Assembly: GCA_028716705.1 (NCBI GenBank)
Contig: JAQUPI010000010.1
Span: 1-40,198 of the forward strand
Origin: Candidatus Omnitrophota bacterium
Lineage (GTDB): Bacteria; Omnitrophota; Gorgyraeia; Gygaellales; Profunditerraquicolaceae
Direction: 5' to 3'
DNA: 40,198 bases
Numbering within the stretch: position 1 is the first letter of the stretch; each line of letters starts with the position of its first letter. The notes under the pieces are model-generated. The model did no database searches and was not told the origin of the DNA. It saw only the letters and a list, made by a program, of their open reading frames with translations. Shown here one piece after another: positions 1-8,205 of this stretch. A program made the translations under genes and the position numbers.

Positions 1-1052
1 TGAACCTGCGTTTCAAATTCCGGGTATGTCTTTCCTATCCGCACCAGGCCATTGTTCATTTCATTATATTTTATGACTTCAGGCAGATCCACGGAAACGA
101 CGGGCTTGCCCAGGGCATGGTATTCATTGAGTTTCGTGGGAAAAACAGTAGAGGTGTAATCGTTTATCTCATAAGGGATTGTGGCGACGTCAAAATATTT
201 GATGTAAGCCGGCAGCTCTGAAAACTCCTTTTTGCCCAAAAAGAAGATGTTCCTAAGGCCATCTACCGTAGAAACCTGTTCCTGGGCCGGCCCGATCAAC
301 ACAAATGACCATTCAGGATGATTAGCGGCCAGGAAAAGAAGCAATTTTAGGTCCACGTGCCGGTGTATCCCCCCGACATAACCGATTATCGGCCGGTTTA
401 TACCTCTTATATCAGCGGGAGGCTGCGAAGGGATATCTTCCTTTTCGCCAAAAACCCGGGTGTTGACCCCGAAAGGAAAAATATACACATTGTCATTCAG
501 GCGGCTGCACCTGTCTCTCAGGAATTCGCCCTGCACAAAGATCAAGTCGCTATTTTTTATTAATTCGTCCTCGGTCTTCTTTATCTTTCCGGGGTTATCC
601 GCTAACACGTGAAAATCAGCGATACAATAATAAACCAGCAATTTATGTTCCGTATTATCTATGATGTCAAGCGCTGTCCCCGTAGGAAGAAAGGTCCAGA
701 TTATCGGCTCGCGGAAATTCATCGCTTTCATCCACCTCTTTAATCCGCCGAGCAATAAATGGCTGTTTATCCAGCGGGCGATCCTGGAATAAGGAAAGGG
801 CAGGACAACGGGAGAATAAACGTAAAGGTTTCGCGCCTGTTCTCTAAACCCTTTGACGCTTTTAAGCCAGGCCACAAATCTCTTCTTCAAACGGGGAATA
901 TCTTTAAAATGGGGGACCCTTACGCCGGTATTTTCTATAAAAAGTACCCTGTTACCGTTTTGGGCAAACGCGGACATTACCTCCTGGTGCCCCTGCCAGT
1001 TAAAATCCCAGTCTATCGAAGAAATACAAATAATATCCTGGTTTCTTATCAT
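1..1052 (-). CDS. Glycosyltransferase, GT4/TuaH-like, 3' end outside window
   Basis: This reading frame is absent from the ORF track because it runs off the left edge, but it is open from an ATG at 1052 through about 350 codons. It begins MIRNQDIICISSIDWDFNWQ, the 'D-W-x-F-x-W-Q' opening common in TuaH-like glycosyltransferases. Later it has a Rossmann-like step (PIIGYVGGIHRHVDLKLL, about residues 235-252) and a donor-domain segment (FPTKLNEYHALGKPVVSVD) typical of GT4 enzymes. It would add a sugar to a lipid-linked glycan at the cytoplasmic membrane. It starts 6 bases after the stop of the small upstream ORF, so it is probably co-transcribed. Family is fairly sure; sugar and acceptor are unknown. 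Confidence 0.85.
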   Translation of the reverse strand, partial: MIRNQDIICISSIDWDFNWQGHQEVMSAFAQNGNRVLFIENTGVRVPHFKDIPRLKKRFVAWLKSVKGFREQARNLYVYSPVVLPFPYSRIARWINSHLLLGGLKRWMKAMNFREPIIWTFLPTGTALDIIDNTEHKLLVYYCIADFHVLADNPGKIKKTEDELIKNSDLIFVQGEFLRDRCSRLNDNVYIFPFGVNTRVFGEKEDIPSQPPADIRGINRPIIGYVGGIHRHVDLKLLLFLAANHPEWSFVLIGPAQEQVSTVDGLRNIFFLGKKEFSELPAYIKYFDVATIPYEINDYTSTVFPTKLNEYHALGKPVVSVDLPEVIKYNEMNNGLVRIGKTYPEFETQV

Positions 1053-1058
1053 TTTAAT

Positions 1059-1271
1059 TTAATGAGCTTTTTTTCTGACAGAAAAAGCTTCCTTATTCTT
1101 TATCCAGCCGGTATAACGGTCCGAGTAAACGTACTGCAGGTTTTCCCTCCTGATCCCCGGGTCATTCGCCGCGAAACCCCTTAGAATATAATTCAATTTA
1201 TAAAGTTTATCAAGGATAAATTCATAGGTAGCATCATAGCTGGGTATACCGCAATTTATCACTTCTGTCAT
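1059..1271 (-). CDS. Small hypothetical protein (70 aa)
   Basis: The ORF track starts this frame at 1295. The ATG at 1271 is better because it overlaps the stop of the upstream methyltransferase as ATGA (1268-1271) and has an AGAGG Shine-Dalgarno at 1281-1285, 9 bases away. The 70-residue product (MTEVINCGIPSYDATYEFIL...) has no signal peptide or membrane segment and ends in a basic tail (SVRKKAH). I do not recognise a family. It sits tightly between a methyltransferase and a glycosyltransferase gene. It could be a genuine small partner protein or the remnant of a longer gene; the good start signals favour a translated gene. Confidence 0.55.
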   Translation of the reverse strand: MTEVINCGIPSYDATYEFILDKLYKLNYILRGFAANDPGIRRENLQYVYSDRYTGWIKNKEAFSVRKKAH

Positions 1272-2089
1272 TTCTTGTAACCTCTGGCGATCCATCCGGC
1301 GCGGTCTTTCATTCTCGTGACAAAGATGTCTTTAAATCCGGCCCGAGAAAACAGATCGTAGACCCCTTTTTTACTGAACCTGAATTCTATCGGCGCGCTG
1401 AAACGGTCATAAAGATCCCCTTTTAGGGAAAACGGGCCCCTCCCGAAATTAAAAGGTATCTTTTGCGCTATGGAGCTCGTGGCCACAAAGTTCCTCAAGA
1501 CCTTAGCCGGAAGAGAAAATAACATGAAAACAAATGGAGAAAGAAGCCACGACAGGATATATACGGCCTGCGGAGGCAGCTTCACGGTAAACAGGCGGAT
1601 AAGGCGCACTATTTTAACCGCAGCATATTTGAAGATATTGTCCGAATGGTCCTCGTAGAGATAAATAAAAGCCGGCGCACTTCTCTTGAGAATGCGCGCG
1701 ATCTCAGCTAAGCCGCGTCCGGGACTTACGGTATGATGCAGGACACCGAAGGAATATGCGAAGTCGAAAAGATTATCTTTTATTGAGATATCTAAAATAG
1801 AGCTTTTTATTATCCGGACATTCCTAAGACCAAAGGTTAATTCTTTTGTTTTATGTACCCCATCGCTTAAATCTATGCTAACTACCATAACGTGAGGATT
1901 ATTTTTTGCCATGATATACGTATCATAACCACATCCCGAACCGATATCTATACCCATTTTACCTCTTACTAGAGGCTCATTGATTGCTTCTTCCATTTTA
2001 TTGAAATGCCACTTATCGATGGACATAATATTTTTATCCTTAGCCCATAGAAATCCGTATGTTTTTGCAGTTTTTGCTATGCTATCCAT
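1268..2089 (-). CDS. SAM-dependent methyltransferase (class I)
   Basis: A 273-residue protein with a class I Rossmann methyltransferase fold. Motif I is IDIGSGCG (residues 47-54), the acidic motif II is VVSIDLS (about 69-75), and FDFAYSFGVLHH (108-119) is the usual post-motif region of Methyltransf_11/25 proteins. A hydrophobic hairpin at about 174-195 (SWLLSPFVFMLFSLP) suggests membrane association, as in enzymes acting on lipid-linked glycans. Substrate unknown. The gene changes composition internally: the 5' part (about 2089-1770) is AT-rich like the genes upstream of it, while the rest has the higher GC of the flanks. No Shine-Dalgarno is visible upstream of the ATG, and 53 bases separate it from the preceding gene. 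Confidence 0.85.
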   Translation of the reverse strand: MDSIAKTAKTYGFLWAKDKNIMSIDKWHFNKMEEAINEPLVRGKMGIDIGSGCGYDTYIMAKNNPHVMVVSIDLSDGVHKTKELTFGLRNVRIIKSSILDISIKDNLFDFAYSFGVLHHTVSPGRGLAEIARILKRSAPAFIYLYEDHSDNIFKYAAVKIVRLIRLFTVKLPPQAVYILSWLLSPFVFMLFSLPAKVLRNFVATSSIAQKIPFNFGRGPFSLKGDLYDRFSAPIEFRFSKKGVYDLFSRAGFKDIFVTRMKDRAGWIARGYKK

Positions 2090-2142
2090 AATTTATTAAA
2101 GATGGATTGACCCCTTATTTTCTAAAAAATGACTATATCTTA

Positions 2143-3168
2143 TCAGTTGTCTAATATGTTATTATCTATTATATACTTTGATATTGCCTGCGCTACTATA
2201 CTATGCCCTATTGATGTGGGATGGATAATATCACGTTTCATATATAAGATTTTACTCTGTTTTGCTTCTCGTTTAAAATCTTTAATAAGGTCAATATAAT
2301 AAATACCTTCTTCTTTAAAGAATTGAGATAATGGTTTATAAGAATCTTCTTCTTTATTAATAATTTGGTTCTCAAGAGGAAATATAGTAAATAGTATTTT
2401 TTTCTTATGACTTTTAACTAGAGATATCATATCACTAAAAGCTGCCTTCCAATTCTTGAAATCTTCTGGCTTAATTTCGAAGTTATAATTTTCGAGATAG
2501 CGATGGTAGCCCGCATCGCCAAACCGCATTCTCAATCCGGTAGAAAAGAAATCGTAGAAGAACTTATACAGGTCGCTCCTTTGATAAAGAAAATCAAGAT
2601 ATCTTGCTTTCGAACCATCCCTGAGATTCTCTATGACCATATTAAACCAACTTTTTTTAAGTTTCGGTTTATTATTAATATAGTCATTTAGGCATACTCC
2701 AACAATAATAAGATCAGGGTTAACAGATAATCCCTTTCCTTTTATACTCTCGAGTTCCTGCCAGGTGTTATAGCCGCCCACCCCCGCATTTATTATTTCT
2801 ATACGCTTATTGGTTTTATCCGCCAAAATCTCACCTAATCGATTAATATACCTCTGGTCTTGTGGTAAATATGTTCCTGCTGTAACTGAATCACCTACTC
2901 CTAGTATCCTAAAAATATCATCGTGTTTATCACCTATCTCTTTACCGATAAAGCCTAAGGAATTATAATAAACTTTGATACCGTACTTATTAACGAAGGC
3001 GATGCCAGGCTTATTATCGTATATTCTACTATCTCCTGTTAAAATTAGCTTATCTGTTGATTTACTTAACCAAAAAAAAGCTTTTGCAGAAAATTCCAAT
3101 AATAAAATAAAGAAAAGCAGGATCAGAGAAAGAAAAATAATATATAATCCTTTTTTTCCTATCTTCAT
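2143..3168 (-). CDS. Membrane-anchored SGNH/GDSL-family hydrolase
   Basis: A 341-residue protein with an N-terminal membrane segment (about residues 8-25) followed by an extracytoplasmic SGNH domain. Block I is GVGDSVTAG with candidate nucleophile Ser94, block II is the NAGVGGYNTWQ segment (about 127-137), block III is CLND (Asn161), and block V is DIIHP with Asp313 and His316. All four SGNH positions are therefore present. Family members are esterases or acyltransferases, often acting on O-acetyl groups of polysaccharide; that role is inferred here from context. It resembles the SGNH protein two genes upstream. The 67-base gap before it is the largest in the window and contains only AT-rich sequence. 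Confidence 0.85.
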   Translation of the reverse strand: MKIGKKGLYIIFLSLILLFFILLLEFSAKAFFWLSKSTDKLILTGDSRIYDNKPGIAFVNKYGIKVYYNSLGFIGKEIGDKHDDIFRILGVGDSVTAGTYLPQDQRYINRLGEILADKTNKRIEIINAGVGGYNTWQELESIKGKGLSVNPDLIIVGVCLNDYINNKPKLKKSWFNMVIENLRDGSKARYLDFLYQRSDLYKFFYDFFSTGLRMRFGDAGYHRYLENYNFEIKPEDFKNWKAAFSDMISLVKSHKKKILFTIFPLENQIINKEEDSYKPLSQFFKEEGIYYIDLIKDFKREAKQSKILYMKRDIIHPTSIGHSIVAQAISKYIIDNNILDN

Positions 3169-3235
3169 ATAATTTACCTAATTGATAAAATCACAATGCA
3201 AATGCATATGGGATAAACTAATTTTACTTTATTTT

Positions 3236-4432
3236 CTAAGGACAACCTTTATCATTATCCAAACATTTATATAGATGTAAATACTCTCCCGCGATCTTTT
3301 CTATGGAAAATTCTTTTTTTATCTTTTCCCGGGCGTTATGGCCGAGTTCATTAATAAACTTTTCATTATTTAACAACTTTTTAAGTTTCGCAGCCAATTC
3401 CTCCATATTGTTCTTTTCAAAAAGCAGACCGTCCTTGTTATCTTCAATCACATAATCGGTAATTCCTGTTAACCTTGTTGCGATACAGGCTAATCCAGAA
3501 GACATGGCTTCTAAAAGTGCGTTTGGCAATCCCTCTCTTCTTGACGGCAATATAAAGATATCTGAAGCCTGATAATATTTTTCGATCTCTAAGGTTTTCT
3601 CAATAAAAATTATCTCATTTCCCATTCTAAATTCCTCTATTTCTTTAAGCAACTTATCAAATAAATTTGTATGAGTTTGAAAATATGTTGTATTAGTAGA
3701 GCCAATGAGAACAATAGATACATTGTTATTTTGTTCAGCCCTGATTCTCTTCCAGGCAGTTATCAGCAAATCAGCGCCCTTGTCTAAATAAAGAAATCCC
3801 ACAAAAATTATTATTTTATTTTCTTCAGGAAGTTGCAATTTTCTCCTTAGTGTTTTCTTCTCAACTGGGTTGCTTAATGGGATAAATCTTTTAGTATCAA
3901 CGCCGTTGGCGATAGTAAATAACTTTTTATCTGCTATGCCACTCTGTAAAAATCTTCGCGAAATAGCAGGGCTGACACTTATAAAAATATCTGCTTTTGA
4001 GAAGAAAAACAGCCTGAGCCTCCCAAACCTTTTATTCTGAATAGATACAGGATCATCGTCACCAAAAGACGTAATTTTTTGCATGATTTTCTTTTTAAAA
4101 ATCTTGGCCAAAATAATAAAAATTATATTTTTTTGTGAAAAACCATGGAAGTGTAATATATTAATTCTTTTTCTGATCTTTAAAAATACCCGGAGGAACC
4201 AGATTAAGGACTGAACTTTAGAAAATATATGGTTAGGTCGTATGATAACCCTGTATAAATTAACATTACCTATACATTCCCGCCTGGGGAGACTAAAATC
4301 ATGGGATGTTGTTATAACATAAAAGTTAATTTTCGTATTTAAGGCATTAATGAGTGTCCAAGCCTGAATACCACCACCGCTTATTTCTGGATAAAATGCG
4401 CCAGTTAGCATGCAAATTCCAATTTTATTCAT
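3236..4432 (-). CDS. Glycosyltransferase family 4
   Basis: A 398-residue GT-B enzyme. The N-terminal acceptor domain has the loop SGGGIQAWTLINAL (about 18-31). The donor domain has KIIIFVGFLYLDKGADLLI at about 210-228 and the nucleotide-sugar E-x7-E region REGLPNALLEAMSSGLACIA. Length and motif order are normal for GT4. It would act at the cytoplasmic face of the membrane, adding a sugar to the growing repeat unit; donor and acceptor cannot be read from the sequence. It lies between two SGNH genes in the AT-rich cassette, with 38 bases upstream and 67 downstream. No Shine-Dalgarno precedes its ATG. Confidence 0.9.
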   Translation of the reverse strand: MNKIGICMLTGAFYPEISGGGIQAWTLINALNTKINFYVITTSHDFSLPRRECIGNVNLYRVIIRPNHIFSKVQSLIWFLRVFLKIRKRINILHFHGFSQKNIIFIILAKIFKKKIMQKITSFGDDDPVSIQNKRFGRLRLFFFSKADIFISVSPAISRRFLQSGIADKKLFTIANGVDTKRFIPLSNPVEKKTLRRKLQLPEENKIIIFVGFLYLDKGADLLITAWKRIRAEQNNNVSIVLIGSTNTTYFQTHTNLFDKLLKEIEEFRMGNEIIFIEKTLEIEKYYQASDIFILPSRREGLPNALLEAMSSGLACIATRLTGITDYVIEDNKDGLLFEKNNMEELAAKLKKLLNNEKFINELGHNAREKIKKEFSIEKIAGEYLHLYKCLDNDKGCP

Positions 4433-4470
4433 GGGTTTAAATTTATTAGATATAGCAATAAGTTGAAGAT

Positions 4471-5673
4471 TTAATACATAAAATAATTTTTTTGTTTATT
4501 TAAAAAATTATAAATCTCTTTCGCAACACACAAATGCCCGTATTTATTCCAATGATATTCATTTTCAATATAAAGGCGCTCTTTTTTATCTGCGTATTTC
4601 CTAAGGCCTTCTGTCAAATCTAATACCATCACATCTTCCTTATCACATATCTCTATCAGAGTCTTCTGGGGATTATCTATATCGTAATCTTCCGGAATAA
4701 GTTTATACTGATTCATTATTAAACGCCACCTGAACCCTTCCGTCTGAAATTGATCAGGGATAGTCACAACAAGTAATTTTATAGAATTATCATCAGCGAA
4801 CTTCTTTATATCTCTTAAAATTCTACCCGTGAATTCCCACTCTTTTTTTACCTCTTCAGACATATGTTTTGAATATAGACTTAATTTATCAGGCAACAGG
4901 TCAGGAACAACTACATTCATTTTTATTAACATTTTTTTAAGTACCAGAGATTCCTTTATTTTATTTGTAATAAAACAATATAATCTACTATATTTTCTAA
5001 CAAAAGCTTTAATATTCACAAAGAGATAATTTGTATTTTCTTTTATCCTATTTGCAAGCCAACCATCGATAACTGTGTAAAGACTCCCTAAATAGTTGTC
5101 TTTAATATCATTACTCATACAAAATCCTATGACGACAATATCCGGCTTAAATTTTATACCTTTTTCTTTAAGGAATTCAAATTCCTGAATTGTATTATAT
5201 CCCGATACCCCAGAATTAATCACTTCATAACGATAATTTCCATAATTCTTATTCTTTAGCAATCTCTCAATGACTTTAGGATAAGTATCTTCCATCTGGA
5301 CTTGCAAACCTGCAGTAAAAGAATCTCCAAGAACTAATATTCGAAAAACGTTCGAAGGTTTATCGTAAGAATACTCGTAATCCCTCAAGCCTTTTGAATT
5401 TATTTTAATTTTAGTATTAAAATTGAAGTCGGTTTTAAATATGCCGTTGAAATTTGGGGTATATTCATATCCTAAAGTATCGCTTGTTCTGTATAGATAC
5501 CGTGGGTGTTCGAAGGAATTCCCTCCGATCTTTAAAAATCTTAATAAAACTTCCGCTAGGGCTAAAGCTATAATTAAACTAGCTAACATTAAGATAAAGT
5601 TTAAAATAAGACTCTCGATTTTCTTATGTTTGTGCTGCATCTTGTTCCATTTTTTGAATAATCTATCAGCCAT
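4471..5673 (-). CDS. Membrane-anchored SGNH/GDSL-family protein
   Basis: A 400-residue protein with a single N-terminal membrane helix (about residues 21-45) and a periplasmic SGNH domain. Block I is LVLGDSFTAG (Ser118), block II is NSGVSGYNTIQE, and block III has MSNDIKDN with the Asn. The C-terminal block reads NEYHWNKYGH, so the catalytic His374 is kept but the usual Asp of 'D-x-H-W-N' is Glu. That change is conservative and may leave the enzyme active. It starts 1 base after the stop of the upstream radical SAM gene, so translation is probably coupled. Likely an esterase or acyltransferase trimming or adding acyl groups on exported glycan (inference). Confidence 0.83.
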   Translation of the reverse strand: MADRLFKKWNKMQHKHKKIESLILNFILMLASLIIALALAEVLLRFLKIGGNSFEHPRYLYRTSDTLGYEYTPNFNGIFKTDFNFNTKIKINSKGLRDYEYSYDKPSNVFRILVLGDSFTAGLQVQMEDTYPKVIERLLKNKNYGNYRYEVINSGVSGYNTIQEFEFLKEKGIKFKPDIVVIGFCMSNDIKDNYLGSLYTVIDGWLANRIKENTNYLFVNIKAFVRKYSRLYCFITNKIKESLVLKKMLIKMNVVVPDLLPDKLSLYSKHMSEEVKKEWEFTGRILRDIKKFADDNSIKLLVVTIPDQFQTEGFRWRLIMNQYKLIPEDYDIDNPQKTLIEICDKEDVMVLDLTEGLRKYADKKERLYIENEYHWNKYGHLCVAKEIYNFLNKQKNYFMY

Positions 5674-5674
5674 A

Positions 5675-7180
5675 TTAATGGTGGTGACTGTTTTTTCTAT
5701 AAACTCTACGCAATAATTTTAAAAAACTTATTAAGAATGCTATTATAAATAATAATGGTGCTTTTACTAAATTACTGTGCTGTCTCAAGAATAACCTGAC
5801 TTCATTAAGAAATAAAATTAAATCTTTCCTTGATATCCCTATACCTATTTGAGTTTCAGAAAAATAATACCAATTTTTATAATTTCTTAGAAAATACAAC
5901 CTATTAATAAAAGACCTCATATAGAATCTTTTTGCCGTGTCTTCTATATCCGTGCGATTCAGTTGTCTAGTCTCGCATATAGGTATATCATCATGAGTCA
6001 AAAACCCCTTACTATAGAATCCGCTTCTGTGCCATGCAAAATCCTTCTTTAAGACACCGGCAGATACTATCATTTGATATAATTCTGTTCCCGGGTAAAT
6101 TGATGTAGGATTAAAAGAAATCATATCGCCTCTTAATATCTGTGAGAAATCATATGTTTCTTCCATCTCAGCATAGGTCTCCGTAGGAAAACCCAGCATA
6201 AAAAATGTTCCGACTCGTTCTATTCCTGCCTTTCTGGCAGCGTTAATTGCCTTCAAGGCCATATCTTTAGTGATATTTTTTTTAATAATATTCAATATCC
6301 TTTGGCTACCCGATTCTATACCAAAAGATATTTTATAGCATCCCGCATCCTTCATTAATTTGAATAAATTAATATCGGCAGATTCAACTCTCCCCTGACA
6401 TTCCCATTTAATATCGATCTTTCTATCTAGCAATTCTTCACAAATTTCTCTCGCCCATTCCTTATTAAGAGTGAATGTGTCATCCATAAAACGAAAATAC
6501 TTTTTACCGTAAGTACTAACTAATTCTTCTATGGAATTAATAAACTTCTGTGGAGTAATAGTTCTTATCCTCCTCTGCCAAAATTTAGGACTGCCGCAGA
6601 ATATACAGTCATTTGGACAACCGCGTGAACCCATTACGGAATACCTCGGATAACTTTTAATTGGCAAAAGAGACCAAGCAGGATTAGGTAAATCATCTAA
6701 ATCATTTATAAGCTCGCGAGGTTGATTGATTTTTACAACCCCATTCTTTCTAAATCCTATGCCTTTTATTTCGTTTAAACGCGGCTTCTGAGTGTTAAGA
6801 CAATCATGCAATTCCAAGGTGCTTAATTCGCCTTCTCCGATTACGACAAAGTCGAAATCATTAACATTCAAAAGAACATCATTCGGCAAAGCACTTATAT
6901 GATGACCGCCGCCAATAACTACCGCGCCATATTCTTTAGCGAAATGAGCTATTTTAAAAGCGACAAACCTATCATAAGTAAAAAAAGAAACCCCTACAAC
7001 ATCTGGTTTGGTAATCTTTATGTAATCCTTGATTTCATTTAAAGAATAATTCAGAATATCCGCATCTAAAATGTTAACCTCGTATCCTTTCGACTTTAAG
7101 AGAGCCGCAATAGAGGCAATACCTAAAGGCATTTCTTTCTCGCAAGATTGTCTTGGAGGATTAATTAATAATGTCTTCAT
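5675..7180 (-). CDS. COG1032-type radical SAM protein with N-terminal cobalamin-domain-like fold
   Basis: A 501-residue protein. Residues 1-140 form the flavodoxin-like domain seen in B12-binding radical SAM proteins (INPPR..., VVIGGGHHISALP, FVVIGEGE). The classical cobalamin-binding D-x-H-x-x-G is not present, so cofactor binding is uncertain. The radical SAM cluster motif is GCPNDCIFC (Cys188, 192, 195), followed by the barrel with KISFGIESGSQRIL. A hydrophobic segment near the C terminus (about 473-490) suggests membrane attachment. The family modifies unactivated carbons, often on lipids or antibiotics. The substrate here is unknown, perhaps a lipid or sugar intermediate of the locus. 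Confidence 0.85.
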   Translation of the reverse strand: MKTLLINPPRQSCEKEMPLGIASIAALLKSKGYEVNILDADILNYSLNEIKDYIKITKPDVVGVSFFTYDRFVAFKIAHFAKEYGAVVIGGGHHISALPNDVLLNVNDFDFVVIGEGELSTLELHDCLNTQKPRLNEIKGIGFRKNGVVKINQPRELINDLDDLPNPAWSLLPIKSYPRYSVMGSRGCPNDCIFCGSPKFWQRRIRTITPQKFINSIEELVSTYGKKYFRFMDDTFTLNKEWAREICEELLDRKIDIKWECQGRVESADINLFKLMKDAGCYKISFGIESGSQRILNIIKKNITKDMALKAINAARKAGIERVGTFFMLGFPTETYAEMEETYDFSQILRGDMISFNPTSIYPGTELYQMIVSAGVLKKDFAWHRSGFYSKGFLTHDDIPICETRQLNRTDIEDTAKRFYMRSFINRLYFLRNYKNWYYFSETQIGIGISRKDLILFLNEVRLFLRQHSNLVKAPLLFIIAFLISFLKLLRRVYRKNSHHH

Positions 7181-7195
7181 AATTCTTGATAAAGT

Positions 7196-8203
7196 TTATA
7201 TGCTCTCGGAACATCTTTTACAAATAAAACCCACTCCAGACGGTTTCTGATTATAAATCTTGCCTCTAAAATCCTGGTATTTTTCTCCTCTCCAGATTTC
7301 TAATAGACTTTCTTCCTTGACATTACCCAATACGTTCTCTTTTTTCCAATCATTACAACAGCTCACTACATCTCCATCCCACAAAATAGACATCATTGTA
7401 AACGGCCTATCTTCCAGTGTGCATCTGCGTATGATTTTTTTGTTATATCTCCTAACATTCAACTGACATATTAATTTTTCATCTAGGTTGCCCGAACGGT
7501 TTGCAGGAGATAAAAGCACATAAGGTAGATTGTTATATTTACAAAATTTCTGTCCGGACAGATAATCAAATTTTGTAAAATACCTTGTCTTTAAACAACA
7601 GATGCCTATACTAACGTCATACGACCTTGAATAATTTATAAAATTTGAAATATTATTTATAATAAGATTGTAATCCATTCCGGATACTTTTTTTAAAGTA
7701 TTATTTGTCCAGCCATGAATGCTGAAGGTTATATGATCTAATCCGGAATCCAGAATCGCGCTTGCCATCTCTTTATCCAGCATAGATGCGTTGGTATTTA
7801 TTGCGACTCTCGAAGATTTGCACTTTTCCTTTGCATATCTTATCAGTTCCCCTATCCTCTTATCCAAAAGAGGTTCGTTCATTAATGTAAGGTAAATATT
7901 TTCCACCTTAAAGTTTGCGCATTCATCAATAACTTTCTTAAATACTTGTAAATCCATAAAATTTTGGCTGCTATTTTTTCTAGTAACAGTATACGGACAA
8001 AAAATACAAGAGGCATTGCAAAAACCCGCAGTCTCAATTTCAACATTTATAGGAAATTCTGAACAAAAGGGCTTGGCATGATAACTCTTCCAACTTCTTC
8101 TGATATATTGGCTTAGATTATCTAAAGGGTATTTAATAAAAAACGGCAAGTAATAGTAGTAAACTTTTCTTATAATATTTAGCTTGCGAGTCTTATGCAT
8201 CAT
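7196..8203 (-). CDS. Radical SAM protein with SPASM-like C-terminal domain
   Basis: A 335-residue protein with the radical SAM motif CNASCIFC (Cys62, 66, 69). Further downstream are Cys clusters (SCCNDWKKENVLGN and ICKRC near the C terminus) that match the SPASM/twitch layout for auxiliary Fe-S clusters. The pattern 'WDGDVVSCCNDW ... LGNV ... IW' is the standard SPASM signature. Such enzymes mature peptides or oxidise sugars such as aminoglycoside precursors; in a glycan locus a sugar or lipid dehydrogenation or epimerisation is conceivable but not shown. It lies 2 bases after the flippase stop and 15 bases before the next radical SAM gene. It starts with two consecutive ATG codons. Confidence 0.85.
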   Translation of the reverse strand: MMHKTRKLNIIRKVYYYYLPFFIKYPLDNLSQYIRRSWKSYHAKPFCSEFPINVEIETAGFCNASCIFCPYTVTRKNSSQNFMDLQVFKKVIDECANFKVENIYLTLMNEPLLDKRIGELIRYAKEKCKSSRVAINTNASMLDKEMASAILDSGLDHITFSIHGWTNNTLKKVSGMDYNLIINNISNFINYSRSYDVSIGICCLKTRYFTKFDYLSGQKFCKYNNLPYVLLSPANRSGNLDEKLICQLNVRRYNKKIIRRCTLEDRPFTMMSILWDGDVVSCCNDWKKENVLGNVKEESLLEIWRGEKYQDFRGKIYNQKPSGVGFICKRCSESI

Positions 8204-8205
8204 TG

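Noticed and set aside
3169-3235. Possible promoter with palindrome-like ATGCAAATGCAT in the largest gap
   Set aside because: No -35/-10 pair with proper spacing could be placed. In AT-rich sequence such short repeats arise often.
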